64,000 nucleotides of DNA from Desulfobulbaceae bacterium (GCA_015231515.1 JADGBM010000004.1:1-64000); one strand, 5' to 3'. Shown: positions 52,448-61,860, counted from the first letter of the stretch. The notes: generated by a model not told the origin, from the sequence alone. A program made the numbers and translations.

Positions 52448-52732
52448 TTAATTGCGGACTGGCGGCCACTGCCTGGCTGTATGCACCAAAGCAAGAATCC
52501 ATACCGTTTCCCGCTCGATCTCGTATACAAGGCGATAACTTTCATGCGGTATCAGTTCGCGGGTACCAGAGATCTTCCCCTGCTTACCTAAATAGCAATG
52601 CTTGGCCAACATGGCTGCCGCATTGCTGAATAGCTCATCCATACGGGCAGCTGCGCTCGGGTTGTTGGTTGAAATGTAGTCCCACACGTCGGCGCGGTCT
52701 TGCTCCGCTTCTGGCGTCCAAATGACTCTCAC
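52448..52732 (-). CDS. ParE/RelE-family toxin of a type II toxin-antitoxin module
   Basis: A 94-aa protein: W-T-P-E-A-E-Q-D-R-A-D-V-W-D-Y-I at the N-terminus, G-T-R-E-L-I-P-H-E-S-Y-R-L-V-Y-E-I in the core and L-A-L-V-H-T-A-R-Q-W-P at the C-terminus, the ParE/RelE layout. Target (gyrase or mRNA) cannot be decided. Its ATG overlaps the antitoxin stop by 4 nt. Base composition is clearly GC-richer than the rest of the window, pointing to transfer. Confidence 0.88.
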   Translation of the reverse strand: MRVIWTPEAEQDRADVWDYISTNNPSAAARMDELFSNAAAMLAKHCYLGKQGKISGTRELIPHESYRLVYEIERETVWILALVHTARQWPPVRN

Positions 52733-53010
52733 GCCGCCGGACTCGTTACCTGGTCACGCCGGGCGGCAAATGCGGCTTCAACCTCTTCATTTGACCGGCC
52801 ACGGTCAGCTTGCATAGAAGTCCTGCCGGCTTCGACTTTGCTGCGTAGGAACTCGTCATATTCCCGCGCTTGGCGCTGGCGGTGGACAAACTCGCGCATT
52901 AGCTCGCGGAGCACTTGAGAGGCCGGCCGATGGGCGGCCTCGGCCTCGGCCATGAACTCGGAGCGCAGCTCAGGTTCTAGCTTCATCGTAAAAACGGCTT
53001 CTTTCGGCAT
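52729..53010 (-). CDS. Antitoxin of the ParE/RelE module (ribbon-helix-helix type)
   Basis: A 93-aa protein: N-terminal ribbon-helix-helix-like segment (A-V-F-T-M-K-L-E-P-E-L-R-S-E-F-M, then A-S-Q-V-L-R-E-L-M-R-E-F-V), followed by a long charged helix likely to wrap the toxin. A strong GAGGAGG site precedes the ATG, favouring excess antitoxin. It lies before the toxin gene, the usual order, and would repress its own promoter (53045-53073). Confidence 0.87.
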   Translation of the reverse strand: MPKEAVFTMKLEPELRSEFMAEAEAAHRPASQVLRELMREFVHRQRQAREYDEFLRSKVEAGRTSMQADRGRSNEEVEAAFAARRDQVTSPAA

Positions 53011-53044
53011 GGTGCAACCTCCTCAGTTTGTTTGGTAATGACTT

Positions 53045-53073
53045 ATTATATATGTTTTCATCACCTCCTGCAA
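53045..53073 (-). promoter_or_regulatory. Sigma-70 promoter of the toxin-antitoxin operon
   Basis: On the minus strand, TTGCAG (53068-53073) and TATAAT (53045-53050) are 17 bp apart. The start would lie about 30 nt before the antitoxin ATG. The remaining spacer to 53231 holds no other gene I can identify. Confidence 0.7.
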
Positions 53074-53231
53074 CTGCCGAGGTGTTGAAAAACAGGTGTT
53101 TTACGACATGTTGGTAACGACAAGCGGAAACGCTCTTGCAACTGTCCCTCGCAAAAACTCGTCCTAATTGAAATCACATAACCGTTCCCCACTCCCTTCC
53201 CTTTTTGCTCCAAACTTCAACAGAACTAAAT

Positions 53232-53302
53232 TGGTGTTAAGTTTCTAGGGGTCACGGCAGCACTTCTAAAAAAACATGGGTATTCTCTTCGAGAATATTA
53301 AT
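53232..53302 (+). repeat. 71-bp direct repeat, right copy (displaced DUF523 3' end)
   Basis: Near-identical copy of 41238-41308. It still encodes the last residues and stop of DUF523 but is preceded by unrelated sequence, so it is a fragment. It lies 16 bp from the tatC stop, suggesting that DUF523 and tatC were once convergent neighbours. Confidence 0.9.
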
Positions 53303-53317
53303 TCTAGTAGATGGATG

Positions 53318-54013
53318 TTATTTTATTCTCAGTACTACAAGTATAAAGATTCCAATCTCATATAAGGCATAGAGCGGAACACCCATTAGCATCATGTTGA
53401 CGACATCTGGGGTAGGTGTAAGCAAGGCGGCGATAACGCTGATGGCAAGTATGGCATAGCGCCGGTTCTTTGCAAAAGTATGGCGGCTGATAATTCCTGT
53501 TTTGGCTGCAAAAACCATGAAAATCGGGAGTTCAAAAATCACACCGAAAGCGAGTACAAACACAGCGACAAAGGTAATAAATTTATTTATTGAAATGATT
53601 GGCTGCAGCTGTTCACTGCTGAAACCTAACAGGAAATTAATGCCGTAGGGCAGGGTGATTTGAAAGCAGAATAGGGCTCCTGAATAAAAGAGCAGACAGG
53701 AAAAAAGTGAGAACCAAATTATTGATTTTTTGCTTAATGAAAAAGGTACTGCCAGGCTTTTCCAGAGACAAATCGAAAACCACGGAACCAGGGTAAAGAG
53801 GCTCAACCCTAATGAAAGTTTTAAGTGAGCCAGAAAAGGACCCGCTAATGTAAAAAAAACAAGGTCTTGCTGGAGCTTGTTTTGCAGGATTTCGAAAAGT
53901 GGTTTCGAATAAAGATAAAAGCAGAACGTTGTTATGAAAACGCCAGCTAACAGATAAAGAGCGCTTTTACGAAAGGTATGAGTAAACTGAATTAGTTTTT
54001 CGTAGGGCTGCAC
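53318..54013 (-). CDS. tatC: Sec-independent protein translocase TatC
   Basis: A 231-aa inner-membrane protein with about six TM helices. Family blocks are F-x-x-T-F-R-K-S near the N-terminus, F-G-V-I-F-E-L-P-I-F in the middle and L-T-P-T-P-D-V-V-N-M-M-L-M-G-V-P-L-Y-A-L-Y-E-I at the end. TatC recognises twin-arginine signals of folded exported proteins. No tatA/tatB gene is adjacent. It is slightly shorter than E. coli TatC (258 aa). Eight bp after the YkgJ-type gene. Confidence 0.93.
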   Translation of the reverse strand: MQPYEKLIQFTHTFRKSALYLLAGVFITTFCFYLYSKPLFEILQNKLQQDLVFFTLAGPFLAHLKLSLGLSLFTLVPWFSICLWKSLAVPFSLSKKSIIWFSLFSCLLFYSGALFCFQITLPYGINFLLGFSSEQLQPIISINKFITFVAVFVLAFGVIFELPIFMVFAAKTGIISRHTFAKNRRYAILAISVIAALLTPTPDVVNMMLMGVPLYALYEIGIFILVVLRIK

Positions 54014-54021
54014 TGTGATTG

Positions 54022-54711
54022 TTAAAAGAGTTTGTTCTCAAGCCATTGTACACAACTTGAAAGAAGTAAAAAGTTGTCATTTGATGAAGATTCAAACGCC
54101 CCTGGGTGGTTTTTTTTGAGTGTATCAATATTGTAAAGTGCCATGGTGAAAAGTTCAGACTGGCTTTGGTTTAAGCGGTTTTTATCTTTAAAGTATACGG
54201 CATTATAGATAGTAAGCAGAAGGTCATTGTGAATGTTATACTCTTCTAAGCCCTGGTCTTCTTGCCAGGTCGGTACGGTAAAGCATCTGCCATGTGAAAA
54301 TCCCTGACAATGAGGTTCTTGCAGAAGCACAAACAGTTCGTGCAGGCTATCATCTACAGTTCGATAAGCACCGCGTCCTAGTGGGTACGTTCGACAGGCA
54401 CCTGGTCTGTCACGGTAAACACGGCAGCCATTTTCTTCAACAAAGGGGCAGCTGCCCCGTCCATCATCAACCATTCCCAGGTAAACCTTCGGGAATAGAT
54501 CCTCACTCGTAAATTCAATTATTGCGTAATCATCAAGGAACTGTTGCGATGGTATACCCAGGGCATCTTTCAACCGTAATACATCATACGGTGAAAGAGA
54601 AAGCTCAAGATTTCGACAACATTCATTGAAGCAGGTGACCTCAGGGTGACAGGAAAAAGTGAAGGGCTCATCTGGGGCCAGAGAAGTTACGTGTTCGGGT
54701 AAAGAAGTCAT
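54022..54711 (-). CDS. YkgJ-family cysteine-cluster protein (probable zinc/iron chelator)
   Basis: A 229-aa protein with the CxxxCxxxCC family pattern: C-H-P-E-V-T-C-F-N-E-C-C near the N-terminus, then G-S-C-P-F, C-R-V-Y-R-D-R-P-G-A-C-R-T-Y-P (about 85-110). The cysteines presumably bind a metal; no defined role is known for most members. It is followed by tatC after 8 bp; whether the pair is functionally linked is unclear. Confidence 0.85.
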   Translation of the reverse strand: MTSLPEHVTSLAPDEPFTFSCHPEVTCFNECCRNLELSLSPYDVLRLKDALGIPSQQFLDDYAIIEFTSEDLFPKVYLGMVDDGRGSCPFVEENGCRVYRDRPGACRTYPLGRGAYRTVDDSLHELFVLLQEPHCQGFSHGRCFTVPTWQEDQGLEEYNIHNDLLLTIYNAVYFKDKNRLNQSQSELFTMALYNIDTLKKNHPGAFESSSNDNFLLLSSCVQWLENKLF

Positions 54712-54758
54712 TGGTAGTTGTGTCGTTTAGGCTGGCGCTATTAGTAGAGGGCGATATA

Positions 54759-54796
54759 ATAAAAACAGCCAAGAGCTATAAGCAATTGGCTGTTTA
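54759..54796 (-). terminator. Rho-independent terminator after secDF
   Basis: A perfect 10-bp stem AAACAGCCAA / TTGGCTGTTT (54763-54772 and 54786-54795) is followed on the minus strand by a T run. It ends the secDF transcript before the YkgJ-type gene. Confidence 0.82.
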
Positions 54797-54825
54797 AAAA
54801 AACAAAGTGCAAAAAAAAAATCAGA

Positions 54826-57393
54826 TTACGATTTTTTCCAATACAATAAAAGTGGACTGGCAATAAAAATTGAGGAGTAGGTTCCTACTAGAACGCCTAC
54901 TAAAAGTGCAAATGAGAAATCATGGATTACCGAACCTCCAAGTATGAAAATCGAGACAAGTACCGAAGCCGTAGTAAGAGACGTTACAGCAGTTCGACTC
55001 AATACTTCATTAACACTGATATTGATCAGTGGTTCAATATGACTGTCATCACCTCGTCGTCTCATATGTTCACGAATTCGATCGAAAATTACAACCGAGT
55101 CATTAATGGAATATCCAGCCAGGGTAAGTAAGGCAGTTACAATAAGTAGCGTCACCTCGACATTGAAAATGTAACAGATGCCAAAAACCACAACTACATC
55201 ATGAAAGGTAGCGAGTGCGGCGGCCACACCGAAGCGCAGGTCAAAACGCAAGGCAAGATAGAGAATAACACCCAGAAGAGAGATGGCAACGGCCTGCAGG
55301 GCTTTATTACGTAAAACTTCACTAATGGAAGAACCTATCTCTGATTCACTTTCTAATACAAACTGATAATCAGGCATTGCGGTACTAAGAGCACTTGAAA
55401 TTTTGTCGCTTAGATTAACAACTACCTTTTCAGATTTCTTAAGTTTAACAATGAGCTGATTGTCTGACTCTACCTTTTGGATCTCTACATTGTCGAGGTC
55501 ATGGTCTTTAAAGGCATTCCGAATTGATTTTAATTCAAAAGGTTTATCAGTTTTGTACTGCAGCATTGATCCACCGGTAAAATCAACGCCGAGATTTGCG
55601 TTGCCGCGTAAAACTTGAACAAAGGCAAAAAGTCCGATAAGCATCATGATTGCTGAGACTGTAAAGGTGATCTTTTTAGCCTTCATGAAATCAATTTCAG
55701 GTTTCTTAAAAAATTGTAAGAATTTGAGTGGTTTCAAGGAACGGTTACTGTGCATTATATCGTAAATAAGACGGGTGCCGAAGAGGGTGGTGAAGAGGTT
55801 GAAAGTAACACCAAATGAAAGGGTGATAGCAAAACCTTTGATCGGTCCTGTGCCGAACAAGAATAAAGCAAGAGCAGTAATCAGGGTTGTAACCTGAGAG
55901 TCAACGATGGTCCAGAAGGCCTTATCGTAACCACCCTCAATTCCTGACTTAATCGATTTGCCAAGGGCAAATTCCTCACGCATTCTCTCAAAAATAAGGA
56001 CATTTGAGTCAACAGCCATACCGATAGAAAGTATAATACCGGCAATACCGGGCAGGGTTAAGGTCGCATTCATGAAGGCCAGACCGGTAAAAAGAAGCAG
56101 GATGTTCAGTATTAAGGCACCACAGGCAACTAAGCCGGAAAAACGGTAATAAATCACCATGAAGACAAGAACTAAAATGGTGCCGAGTATACCAGAAGAA
56201 AGGCCCTTTTTGATTGAATCAAGACCTAATGAAGCACCAACTGTCAAATTTTGAATAATTTCTACAGGGGCGGGCAGGGCGCCAATGCGCAGGACAATAG
56301 CTAAATCGGAGGCGTCTTCATAGGTAAAGTTGCCGGAGATCTGGGCACTGCCACCGAGAATTCGTTCACGTATAACAGGTGCGGATTTAATGTTTTCATC
56401 TAAAATAATTGCAAAACGTTTGTTAACGTTTCTCTCGGTGATTTGACCAAAGATTTTGCCGCCGCGTCCGGTCAGATCGAGGGTGACATAGGGTTCATTA
56501 AAGGTGCCGCCGACACGAACCTGAGCGTCCTTAACCATGTCGCCGCTCATCATTACCTGACGATAGATAAGCAGTGGGCTTTCAGTGGTTAAATTTGTCT
56601 GGGGGTCAGTTGTGGTTTCAAAATAAAGTTCTGCATCAGCAGGAAGTTCTCTGGCCAGGGCATTGTTGAGTAATTTTCTGTCCTGTCCCCAATGCCATTG
56701 ACCCGACGAAACTGCTTGGGCGATAAGAGTGTTAAGGTCAAGGCCGCCATTATTTTCAACTACCATTTTAAATTCGAGCTGGGCAGTCTGGCCGATAAGA
56801 CCTAAAGCCCTCTGAGGATCTTTAACGCCTGGCAGCTGAATAACAAGTTCATCAACACCCTGACGAACAATGACAGGTTCAGCAACACCAAACTGATCTA
56901 TACGATTACGGATTATCTCGAGCGATTGGGCCACTGCATTCTTTTGAATAAAATCAATTCTGTCAGATGTTAATTTCAGTACAATCCGCGGAAATGAACC
57001 GGATTCAGATAAAATTTCAATGTCAAGATTAGGGAAATCATTGCCGATTAATCCATTTATGACTGGTAAGGCACTTTTGTTGGGGAGGGTGAAAATAACT
57101 TTGTCGTTTTCTGGAGATTTGGTTTTAACAACAGAGATATTTTTTTCCAATAGGGCGTCTTTAAAGTCTTGTGCGGCAAAATCGAGTGAGTTCTCTATGG
57201 CTTTTTCAAGGTTGACCTTCATCACAAGATGCATTCCGCCTTGTAGGTCGAGACCAAGTTGAAGGCCCTCAGGCGCGAAATATTTTTGCCACCAACCCGG
57301 GACGTCTTTATTAAAGGATGGTACGATGCTGATAGCAGAAAAAACTATGGTAAAAATAAGAAGTATAAGTTTCCAACGTAACGATTTGTTCAT
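54826..57393 (-). CDS. secDF: Fused protein-export membrane protein SecDF
   Basis: An 855-aa fusion of SecD and SecF, RND-like proton-driven helpers of SecYEG. SecD marks: G-L-D-L-Q-G-G-M-H-L-V, the P1 head, and G-I-I-L-S-I-G-M-A-V-D-S-N-V-L-I-F-E-R. SecF marks after about residue 575: L-G-V-D-F-T-G-G and G-Y-S-I-N-D-S-V-V-I-F-D-R-I-R-E. Separate secD and secF genes are commoner in proteobacteria; fusions also occur. A sigma-70 promoter (57517-57544) and a terminator bracket the gene, so it is monocistronic. No yajC is adjacent. Confidence 0.96.
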   Translation of the reverse strand: MNKSLRWKLILLIFTIVFSAISIVPSFNKDVPGWWQKYFAPEGLQLGLDLQGGMHLVMKVNLEKAIENSLDFAAQDFKDALLEKNISVVKTKSPENDKVIFTLPNKSALPVINGLIGNDFPNLDIEILSESGSFPRIVLKLTSDRIDFIQKNAVAQSLEIIRNRIDQFGVAEPVIVRQGVDELVIQLPGVKDPQRALGLIGQTAQLEFKMVVENNGGLDLNTLIAQAVSSGQWHWGQDRKLLNNALARELPADAELYFETTTDPQTNLTTESPLLIYRQVMMSGDMVKDAQVRVGGTFNEPYVTLDLTGRGGKIFGQITERNVNKRFAIILDENIKSAPVIRERILGGSAQISGNFTYEDASDLAIVLRIGALPAPVEIIQNLTVGASLGLDSIKKGLSSGILGTILVLVFMVIYYRFSGLVACGALILNILLLFTGLAFMNATLTLPGIAGIILSIGMAVDSNVLIFERMREEFALGKSIKSGIEGGYDKAFWTIVDSQVTTLITALALFLFGTGPIKGFAITLSFGVTFNLFTTLFGTRLIYDIMHSNRSLKPLKFLQFFKKPEIDFMKAKKITFTVSAIMMLIGLFAFVQVLRGNANLGVDFTGGSMLQYKTDKPFELKSIRNAFKDHDLDNVEIQKVESDNQLIVKLKKSEKVVVNLSDKISSALSTAMPDYQFVLESESEIGSSISEVLRNKALQAVAISLLGVILYLALRFDLRFGVAAALATFHDVVVVFGICYIFNVEVTLLIVTALLTLAGYSINDSVVIFDRIREHMRRRGDDSHIEPLINISVNEVLSRTAVTSLTTASVLVSIFILGGSVIHDFSFALLVGVLVGTYSSIFIASPLLLYWKKS

Positions 57394-57516
57394 TCGCTTA
57401 TCCCTAGATTTTTGAAGATTTTAAATTTGCTGGTTTGTGAGTGTGGAGCTACTGCTACTTAAGGTATATTGGCTTTCATGGGCGCTATTGTTAAACTTAT
57501 CGTGTAGTGCCGCGAG

Positions 57517-57544
57517 ATTATAACCCACAGGGATAATAAGTCAA
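57517..57544 (-). promoter_or_regulatory. Sigma-70 promoter of secDF
   Basis: On the minus strand, TTGACT (57539-57544) and TATAAT (57517-57522) are 16 bp apart. The start is about 57510, giving a ~115-nt leader. The rest of the 326-bp divergent spacer shows no clear promoter for rsfS and no other gene. Confidence 0.8.
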
Positions 57545-57719
57545 TTTCCAAATATGGATTACGGTGATGACAATTTAGGAATAAAAGCGAAGTAGTTTGA
57601 ATTTAAAGTTTAAGCACTTTAAAAATGTTGGTTTGTTGTTTATAAGACAACGTTAATGTACTTATTTCGGTTTATGCGGATTAGGTTGTGAATTATCAAG
57701 GAATGCGTTTATACGCTCG

Positions 57720-58079
57720 GTGAAATGTGTGGATGACTATAAAGAAGGTTTGAAAACGGTTAAAATGCTTTGTGAGATTGCACTTGATACAAAGGCTGAA
57801 GATCTTGTTGTGCTGGATGTTAATAAATTATCTGGTTTTGCAGACTATTTTATTATTATGAGTGGTCGATCATCCCGGCATGTGCAGGGCCTGGCCTCTG
57901 CTTTGGATAAACAAGTTCATAGTAAACGGCTTAAGGTTGGCGCCACAGAAGGACTGGCCGATGGTCAGTGGGTTTTACTTGATTTTGGTGATATTGTTGT
58001 GCATATTTTCTACAAAGATACTCGTGACTTTTATGATCTGGAAGGGTTATGGCATGATGCTCCACGGGTAGAGTTGTAA
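57720..58079 (+). CDS. rsfS: Ribosomal silencing factor RsfS
   Basis: Binds ribosomal protein uL14 and blocks subunit joining during starvation. The 119-aa protein has the family pattern K-A-E-D-L-V-V-L-D-V, F-A-D-Y-F-I-I-M-S-G-R-S-S-R-H-V-Q and W-V-L-L-D-F-G-D-I-V-V-H-I-F, ending in R-D-F-Y-D-L-E-x-L-W. The start is a GTG at 57720 with no strong ribosome site. It precedes gpmI by 85 bp, a common order. Confidence 0.93.
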   Translation: MKCVDDYKEGLKTVKMLCEIALDTKAEDLVVLDVNKLSGFADYFIIMSGRSSRHVQGLASALDKQVHSKRLKVGATEGLADGQWVLLDFGDIVVHIFYKDTRDFYDLEGLWHDAPRVEL

Positions 58080-58164
58080 AAGGTTTGTGGTAGTCAACTG
58101 ATGATACCACAAAAAAAATGTTTTTACGATTCCATCAGATTTACTTTAATCTAACGGACTGAAT

Positions 58165-59715
58165 ATGTCAGAACAGAAACAGGTTATGCTGGTGATACTT
58201 GACGGTTGGGGTGAAGGAAATGTGACTCCAACAAATGCGATCGCTCAGGCGAAAACGCCCAATATGGATCTTTTTTCTTCTAGATATCCTAAAACAACTT
58301 TGACGGCGCATAACGGTGCAGTCGGGCTTCCTGTCGGCCAGATGGGGAATTCGGAGGTTGGACATTTAAACATTGGGGCCGGTCGAATTGTTTATCAGGA
58401 TTTTACACGTATCAACAAGAGCGTTGATACCGGAGAGCTGGACAACAACAAGACACTTATTGAACTGGCCAATAAAACTGTTGCAGCTCAGAAATCTGTT
58501 CATCTTCTCGGCTTGGTATCCGATGGTGGTGTGCACAGTCATATAGACCATCTTGTGGCGCTTATTAGGGTTTTAAAGGCCCAAGGCCTTGAGAAGATTT
58601 ATGTTCACTGCTTCATGGATGGGCGAGACACTCCACCCCATAGTGGTAAAGGCTATATTGAGCAGCTCGAAAAAAATCTGCAACAACTTGGCGCAGGTAC
58701 TATTGCCACAATAACAGGGCGTTATTACGCGATGGATCGTGATAATCGCTGGGACAGAGTTGCAATTGCCTGGAATGCACTTGTGAATGGTATCGGCGTA
58801 AGCTGTGCAAGCGACCCTGTCTCGGCAATTTCTGAGGCCTATAGTCAAGGCACTACCGATGAGTTTATTAAACCTATTATAATGGTATCCGGGAATAAAC
58901 CGCTAAAAACAATAGAAGACGGCGATAGTGTTCTTTTTTTCAACTTCCGGGCCGATCGTGCCCGACAATTGACCCATGCCTTTACCGATACGATATTTAA
59001 CTCTTTTGACTGCGAACCACGACCACGGTTGACGCAATTTGTGACCTGCACGCAGTATGAAAAGGATTTTGATTTGCCGATGCTCTTTCCCCCAACAACC
59101 CTTGAGCGTATTCTTGGTGAAGAGGTGAGTCGGCAGGGGCTCCGACAGCTTCGCATAGCCGAAACTGAGAAATATGCTCATGTCACCTACTTCTTTAACG
59201 GGGGCAGGGAAGCGCCTTATGCCAATGAAGATCGGGTTTTGATTAACTCACCCAAAGAAGTGGCTACCTATGATTTGAAGCCGCAGATGAGTGCTTTTGA
59301 AGTGACGGCAGAGTTAAAAAGAAAAATGAGTGAAACAGACTATGCTTTAATAGTGTTAAACTATGCTAACGCCGACATGGTCGGCCATTCTGGCAACTTT
59401 GCCGCTGCAGTTCAGGCCTGTGAAGCAGTTGATAGTTGTTTGGGGGAAATTGTTAGGCATTTTACTGCCAACGGTGGCATTGTTTTGATTACCGCTGATC
59501 ATGGCAATGCAGATATTATGTTTGACGAGACTACACAAGGCCCCCATACAGCCCATACGTTGAATCCGGTGCCCTTTATTGTCGTCGCCGATGAGTGCAT
59601 AGGCAAAAAAATTCGAGTTGATGGGGCCCTTAAAGATATCGCCCCAACAATTCTTACCTTGATGGGTCTTGATATACCAGCTGAAATGGAAGGCATGTCG
59701 TTGTTGATTAATTGA
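58165..59715 (+). CDS. gpmI: 2,3-bisphosphoglycerate-independent phosphoglycerate mutase
   Basis: Interconverts 3- and 2-phosphoglycerate in glycolysis/gluconeogenesis using two Mn ions and a serine nucleophile. Blocks: V-I-L-D-G-W-G at the N-terminus, G-N-S-E-V-G-H-L-N-I-G-A-G with the active Ser, F-M-D-G-R-D-T-P-P and the final T-A-D-H-G-N-A-D. 516 aa, normal. Confidence 0.97.
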   Translation: MSEQKQVMLVILDGWGEGNVTPTNAIAQAKTPNMDLFSSRYPKTTLTAHNGAVGLPVGQMGNSEVGHLNIGAGRIVYQDFTRINKSVDTGELDNNKTLIELANKTVAAQKSVHLLGLVSDGGVHSHIDHLVALIRVLKAQGLEKIYVHCFMDGRDTPPHSGKGYIEQLEKNLQQLGAGTIATITGRYYAMDRDNRWDRVAIAWNALVNGIGVSCASDPVSAISEAYSQGTTDEFIKPIIMVSGNKPLKTIEDGDSVLFFNFRADRARQLTHAFTDTIFNSFDCEPRPRLTQFVTCTQYEKDFDLPMLFPPTTLERILGEEVSRQGLRQLRIAETEKYAHVTYFFNGGREAPYANEDRVLINSPKEVATYDLKPQMSAFEVTAELKRKMSETDYALIVLNYANADMVGHSGNFAAAVQACEAVDSCLGEIVRHFTANGGIVLITADHGNADIMFDETTQGPHTAHTLNPVPFIVVADECIGKKIRVDGALKDIAPTILTLMGLDIPAEMEGMSLLIN

Positions 59716-59744
59716 TTAGGCTATATTCGTAGGAAACAGAGTAA

Positions 59745-61142
59745 ATGAAATATATCAGTACACGAGGAAAGATTGACCCAATCGGGTTTAAAGAGGCGGT
59801 CTTAATGGGGTTGGCCAGGGATGGCGGTCTTTTGTTGCCAGAGATAATTCCGGTAATTAACGATGAAACGATTGCTCGCTGGCAGAACTTGTCCTATCAG
59901 GAGCTGGCCTTTGAAGTCATCGCTCTTTTTGCTGATGATATACCTCGTGACAAACTTCAATCAATTATCGATAGGTCGTATTCAACATTCCAACACCCGG
60001 AGATTACCCCGCTTGTTAAAAAGGGGGGTGTTTATATTCTGGAGCTGTTTCACGGCCCCACCCTGGCCTTTAAAGATGTTGCCCTGCAGTTTCTGGGTAA
60101 TATTTTTGAGTATCTCCTTGCCGAAAGCAACTCCTATATGAATATTCTCGGTGCAACATCGGGTGACACCGGCAGTGCAGCTATATACGGAGTTCGAGGA
60201 AAAGAACGGATCAATATATTTATTCTTCATCCTCACAAAAGAGTGAGCCCTATTCAAGAACTGCAGATGACTTCGGTTCTTGATGATAATGTTTTTAATA
60301 TCGCCATTGAAGGCACATTTGATGACGGGCAGGCAATTGTCAAAACTATTTTTAATGATATCGACTTTAAAGATCAATACTGTCTGGGTGCCGTCAACTC
60401 AATTAATTGGGCGCGCATACTTGCCCAAGTCGTTTATTATATCTATGCCTATTTCAAGGTGGTGGGCCTTGAAGGTGCTAAGCCGGTTGACTTTGCTGTT
60501 CCTACTGGCAATTTTGGTGATATTTTTGCAGGCTATGTAGCACGCACAATGCTCGGCGTTGAACGGATAGGCCGGCTCGTTCTTGCCACCAATGATAACG
60601 ACATTCTGGCCCGATTTATTAACAACGGAGACTATTCGACTAACACGGTTGTCCAGACGACCAGTCCATCCATGGACATTCAGCTCGCCTCCAATTTTGA
60701 ACGATACCTTTATTATCTGTTGGATAAGGATTCTGCAAGGGTTGCTGTGGCGATGCACTCTTTGGAACTGACCTCTGTTTTAGATATTCCAAATGATCTT
60801 ACAATGAAAATTAAAAACGATTTTGCAGCTCAATCTGTATCAGAAGATGAAGTAACTGAGGTCATCAGAAAGTTTTACACAGAAAACCAGTATCTGTTAG
60901 ACCCCCATACGGCTGTTGGCGTAAAAGCTGGTATTGATGCTATGACACCCGGCCGACCAATGGTCTGTCTTTCCACAGCACACCCCGGTAAATTTGGTGA
61001 TGCAGTCAAAACTGCTGTTGGCGAACAGGAACTGCCACCGGCATTGAGTTCTCTTATCGGCAGAGAAACTCGTTGTGAAGTTTTGCCTGCTGATAAGAGT
61101 ACTATTCAGCAGTTTATCAGAGATAAGGTAGCTCGTGCGTAG
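59745..61142 (+). CDS. thrC: Threonine synthase
   Basis: PLP enzyme converting O-phosphohomoserine to threonine. The 465-aa protein is the long (E. coli-like) type: N-terminal Y-I-S-T-R-G, the PLP-lysine box H-G-P-T-L-A-F-K-D-V-A, G-A-T-S-G-D-T-G-S-A and P-T-G-N-F-G-D. It follows gpmI after 29 bp. Confidence 0.96.
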   Translation: MKYISTRGKIDPIGFKEAVLMGLARDGGLLLPEIIPVINDETIARWQNLSYQELAFEVIALFADDIPRDKLQSIIDRSYSTFQHPEITPLVKKGGVYILELFHGPTLAFKDVALQFLGNIFEYLLAESNSYMNILGATSGDTGSAAIYGVRGKERINIFILHPHKRVSPIQELQMTSVLDDNVFNIAIEGTFDDGQAIVKTIFNDIDFKDQYCLGAVNSINWARILAQVVYYIYAYFKVVGLEGAKPVDFAVPTGNFGDIFAGYVARTMLGVERIGRLVLATNDNDILARFINNGDYSTNTVVQTTSPSMDIQLASNFERYLYYLLDKDSARVAVAMHSLELTSVLDIPNDLTMKIKNDFAAQSVSEDEVTEVIRKFYTENQYLLDPHTAVGVKAGIDAMTPGRPMVCLSTAHPGKFGDAVKTAVGEQELPPALSSLIGRETRCEVLPADKSTIQQFIRDKVARA

Positions 61143-61230
61143 AGAGGAAAACCCACTAAGATCCGCTCTTGCTGTTCTAAATAGTAAACAGTCCTTACCA
61201 ATCGACCATTTTTAATCTAGCGATAGCCCT

Positions 61231-61860
61231 ATGGTAATTTCCTTAAGAAAGATTTACGTGCTCTGTGTCTTGCTCTTTATCTGTGGTCTTGCCTCCTGTA
61301 GTGGCACTGGAACTCTAGAAAATGTGAAGTATAAAAATCATGTGCTTCAGCAGCGAAAGATTAAAAACACCTTCTTTAAAGAGTCTCCTGAATCCCCGCT
61401 TTTAGAAGAGCAACAGTGGCGGTTCACCACGCTTCACTATTATCCTGTTAATGTAATTTTAAAACTCAATGCTCAGGCAAATCTGATTGCTGACCAGACT
61501 CCTTTGCAGCTGAGAACTTCAACAGGCCATGAACGTTTCTATGTCCCCCGCTATTATCTTGAATTTGAAATTGAGGGGCAGCGATTACACCTTACCGCTT
61601 ATCAGCAGGTTGAAGAGGTGGCGCAGGGTAGCACAAATTATTTTGTGCCTTTCACTGACCTGACTTCCGGTGAAGAAACGTATGGGGCTGGTCGCTATCT
61701 GGAGTTTGACTATGGGGGCGTTGGGGCGGTGCTGTTAGATTTTAACTTCTCGTATAACCCATATTGTGCCTATAATTTCAACTTTTCATGTCCGATACCA
61801 CCACCAGACAACCATCTTAATGTGGCAGTAAAGGCAGGAGAGATGACCTTCGTTGAGTAG
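61231..61860 (+). CDS. DUF1684-domain lipoprotein
   Basis: A 209-aa lipoprotein (lipobox L-A-S-C, Cys23). The C-terminal half shows the DUF1684 pattern: F-V-P-F-T-D-L-T-S-G-E-E-T-Y-G-A-G-R-Y-L, V-L-L-D-F-N-F-S-Y-N-P-Y-C-A-Y and C-P-I-P-P-P-D-N-H-L-N-V-A-V-K-A-G-E. Function of the family is unknown. It stands alone after thrC. Confidence 0.85.
   Translation: MVISLRKIYVLCVLLFICGLASCSGTGTLENVKYKNHVLQQRKIKNTFFKESPESPLLEEQQWRFTTLHYYPVNVILKLNAQANLIADQTPLQLRTSTGHERFYVPRYYLEFEIEGQRLHLTAYQQVEEVAQGSTNYFVPFTDLTSGEETYGAGRYLEFDYGGVGAVLLDFNFSYNPYCAYNFNFSCPIPPPDNHLNVAVKAGEMTFVE

Noticed and set aside
51976..52545. A single 189-residue minus-strand protein
   Set aside because: Its first third overlaps the toxin gene in another frame, the middle is a Tn3 transposase remnant and the end is a toxin fragment. 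It is a chance join, so it is split into two pseudogenes.
58086..58125. Hairpin TTGTGGTA / TACCACAA after rsfS as a terminator
   Set aside because: On the plus strand the stem is followed by an A run rather than T, so it is not a standard Rho-independent terminator for rsfS.
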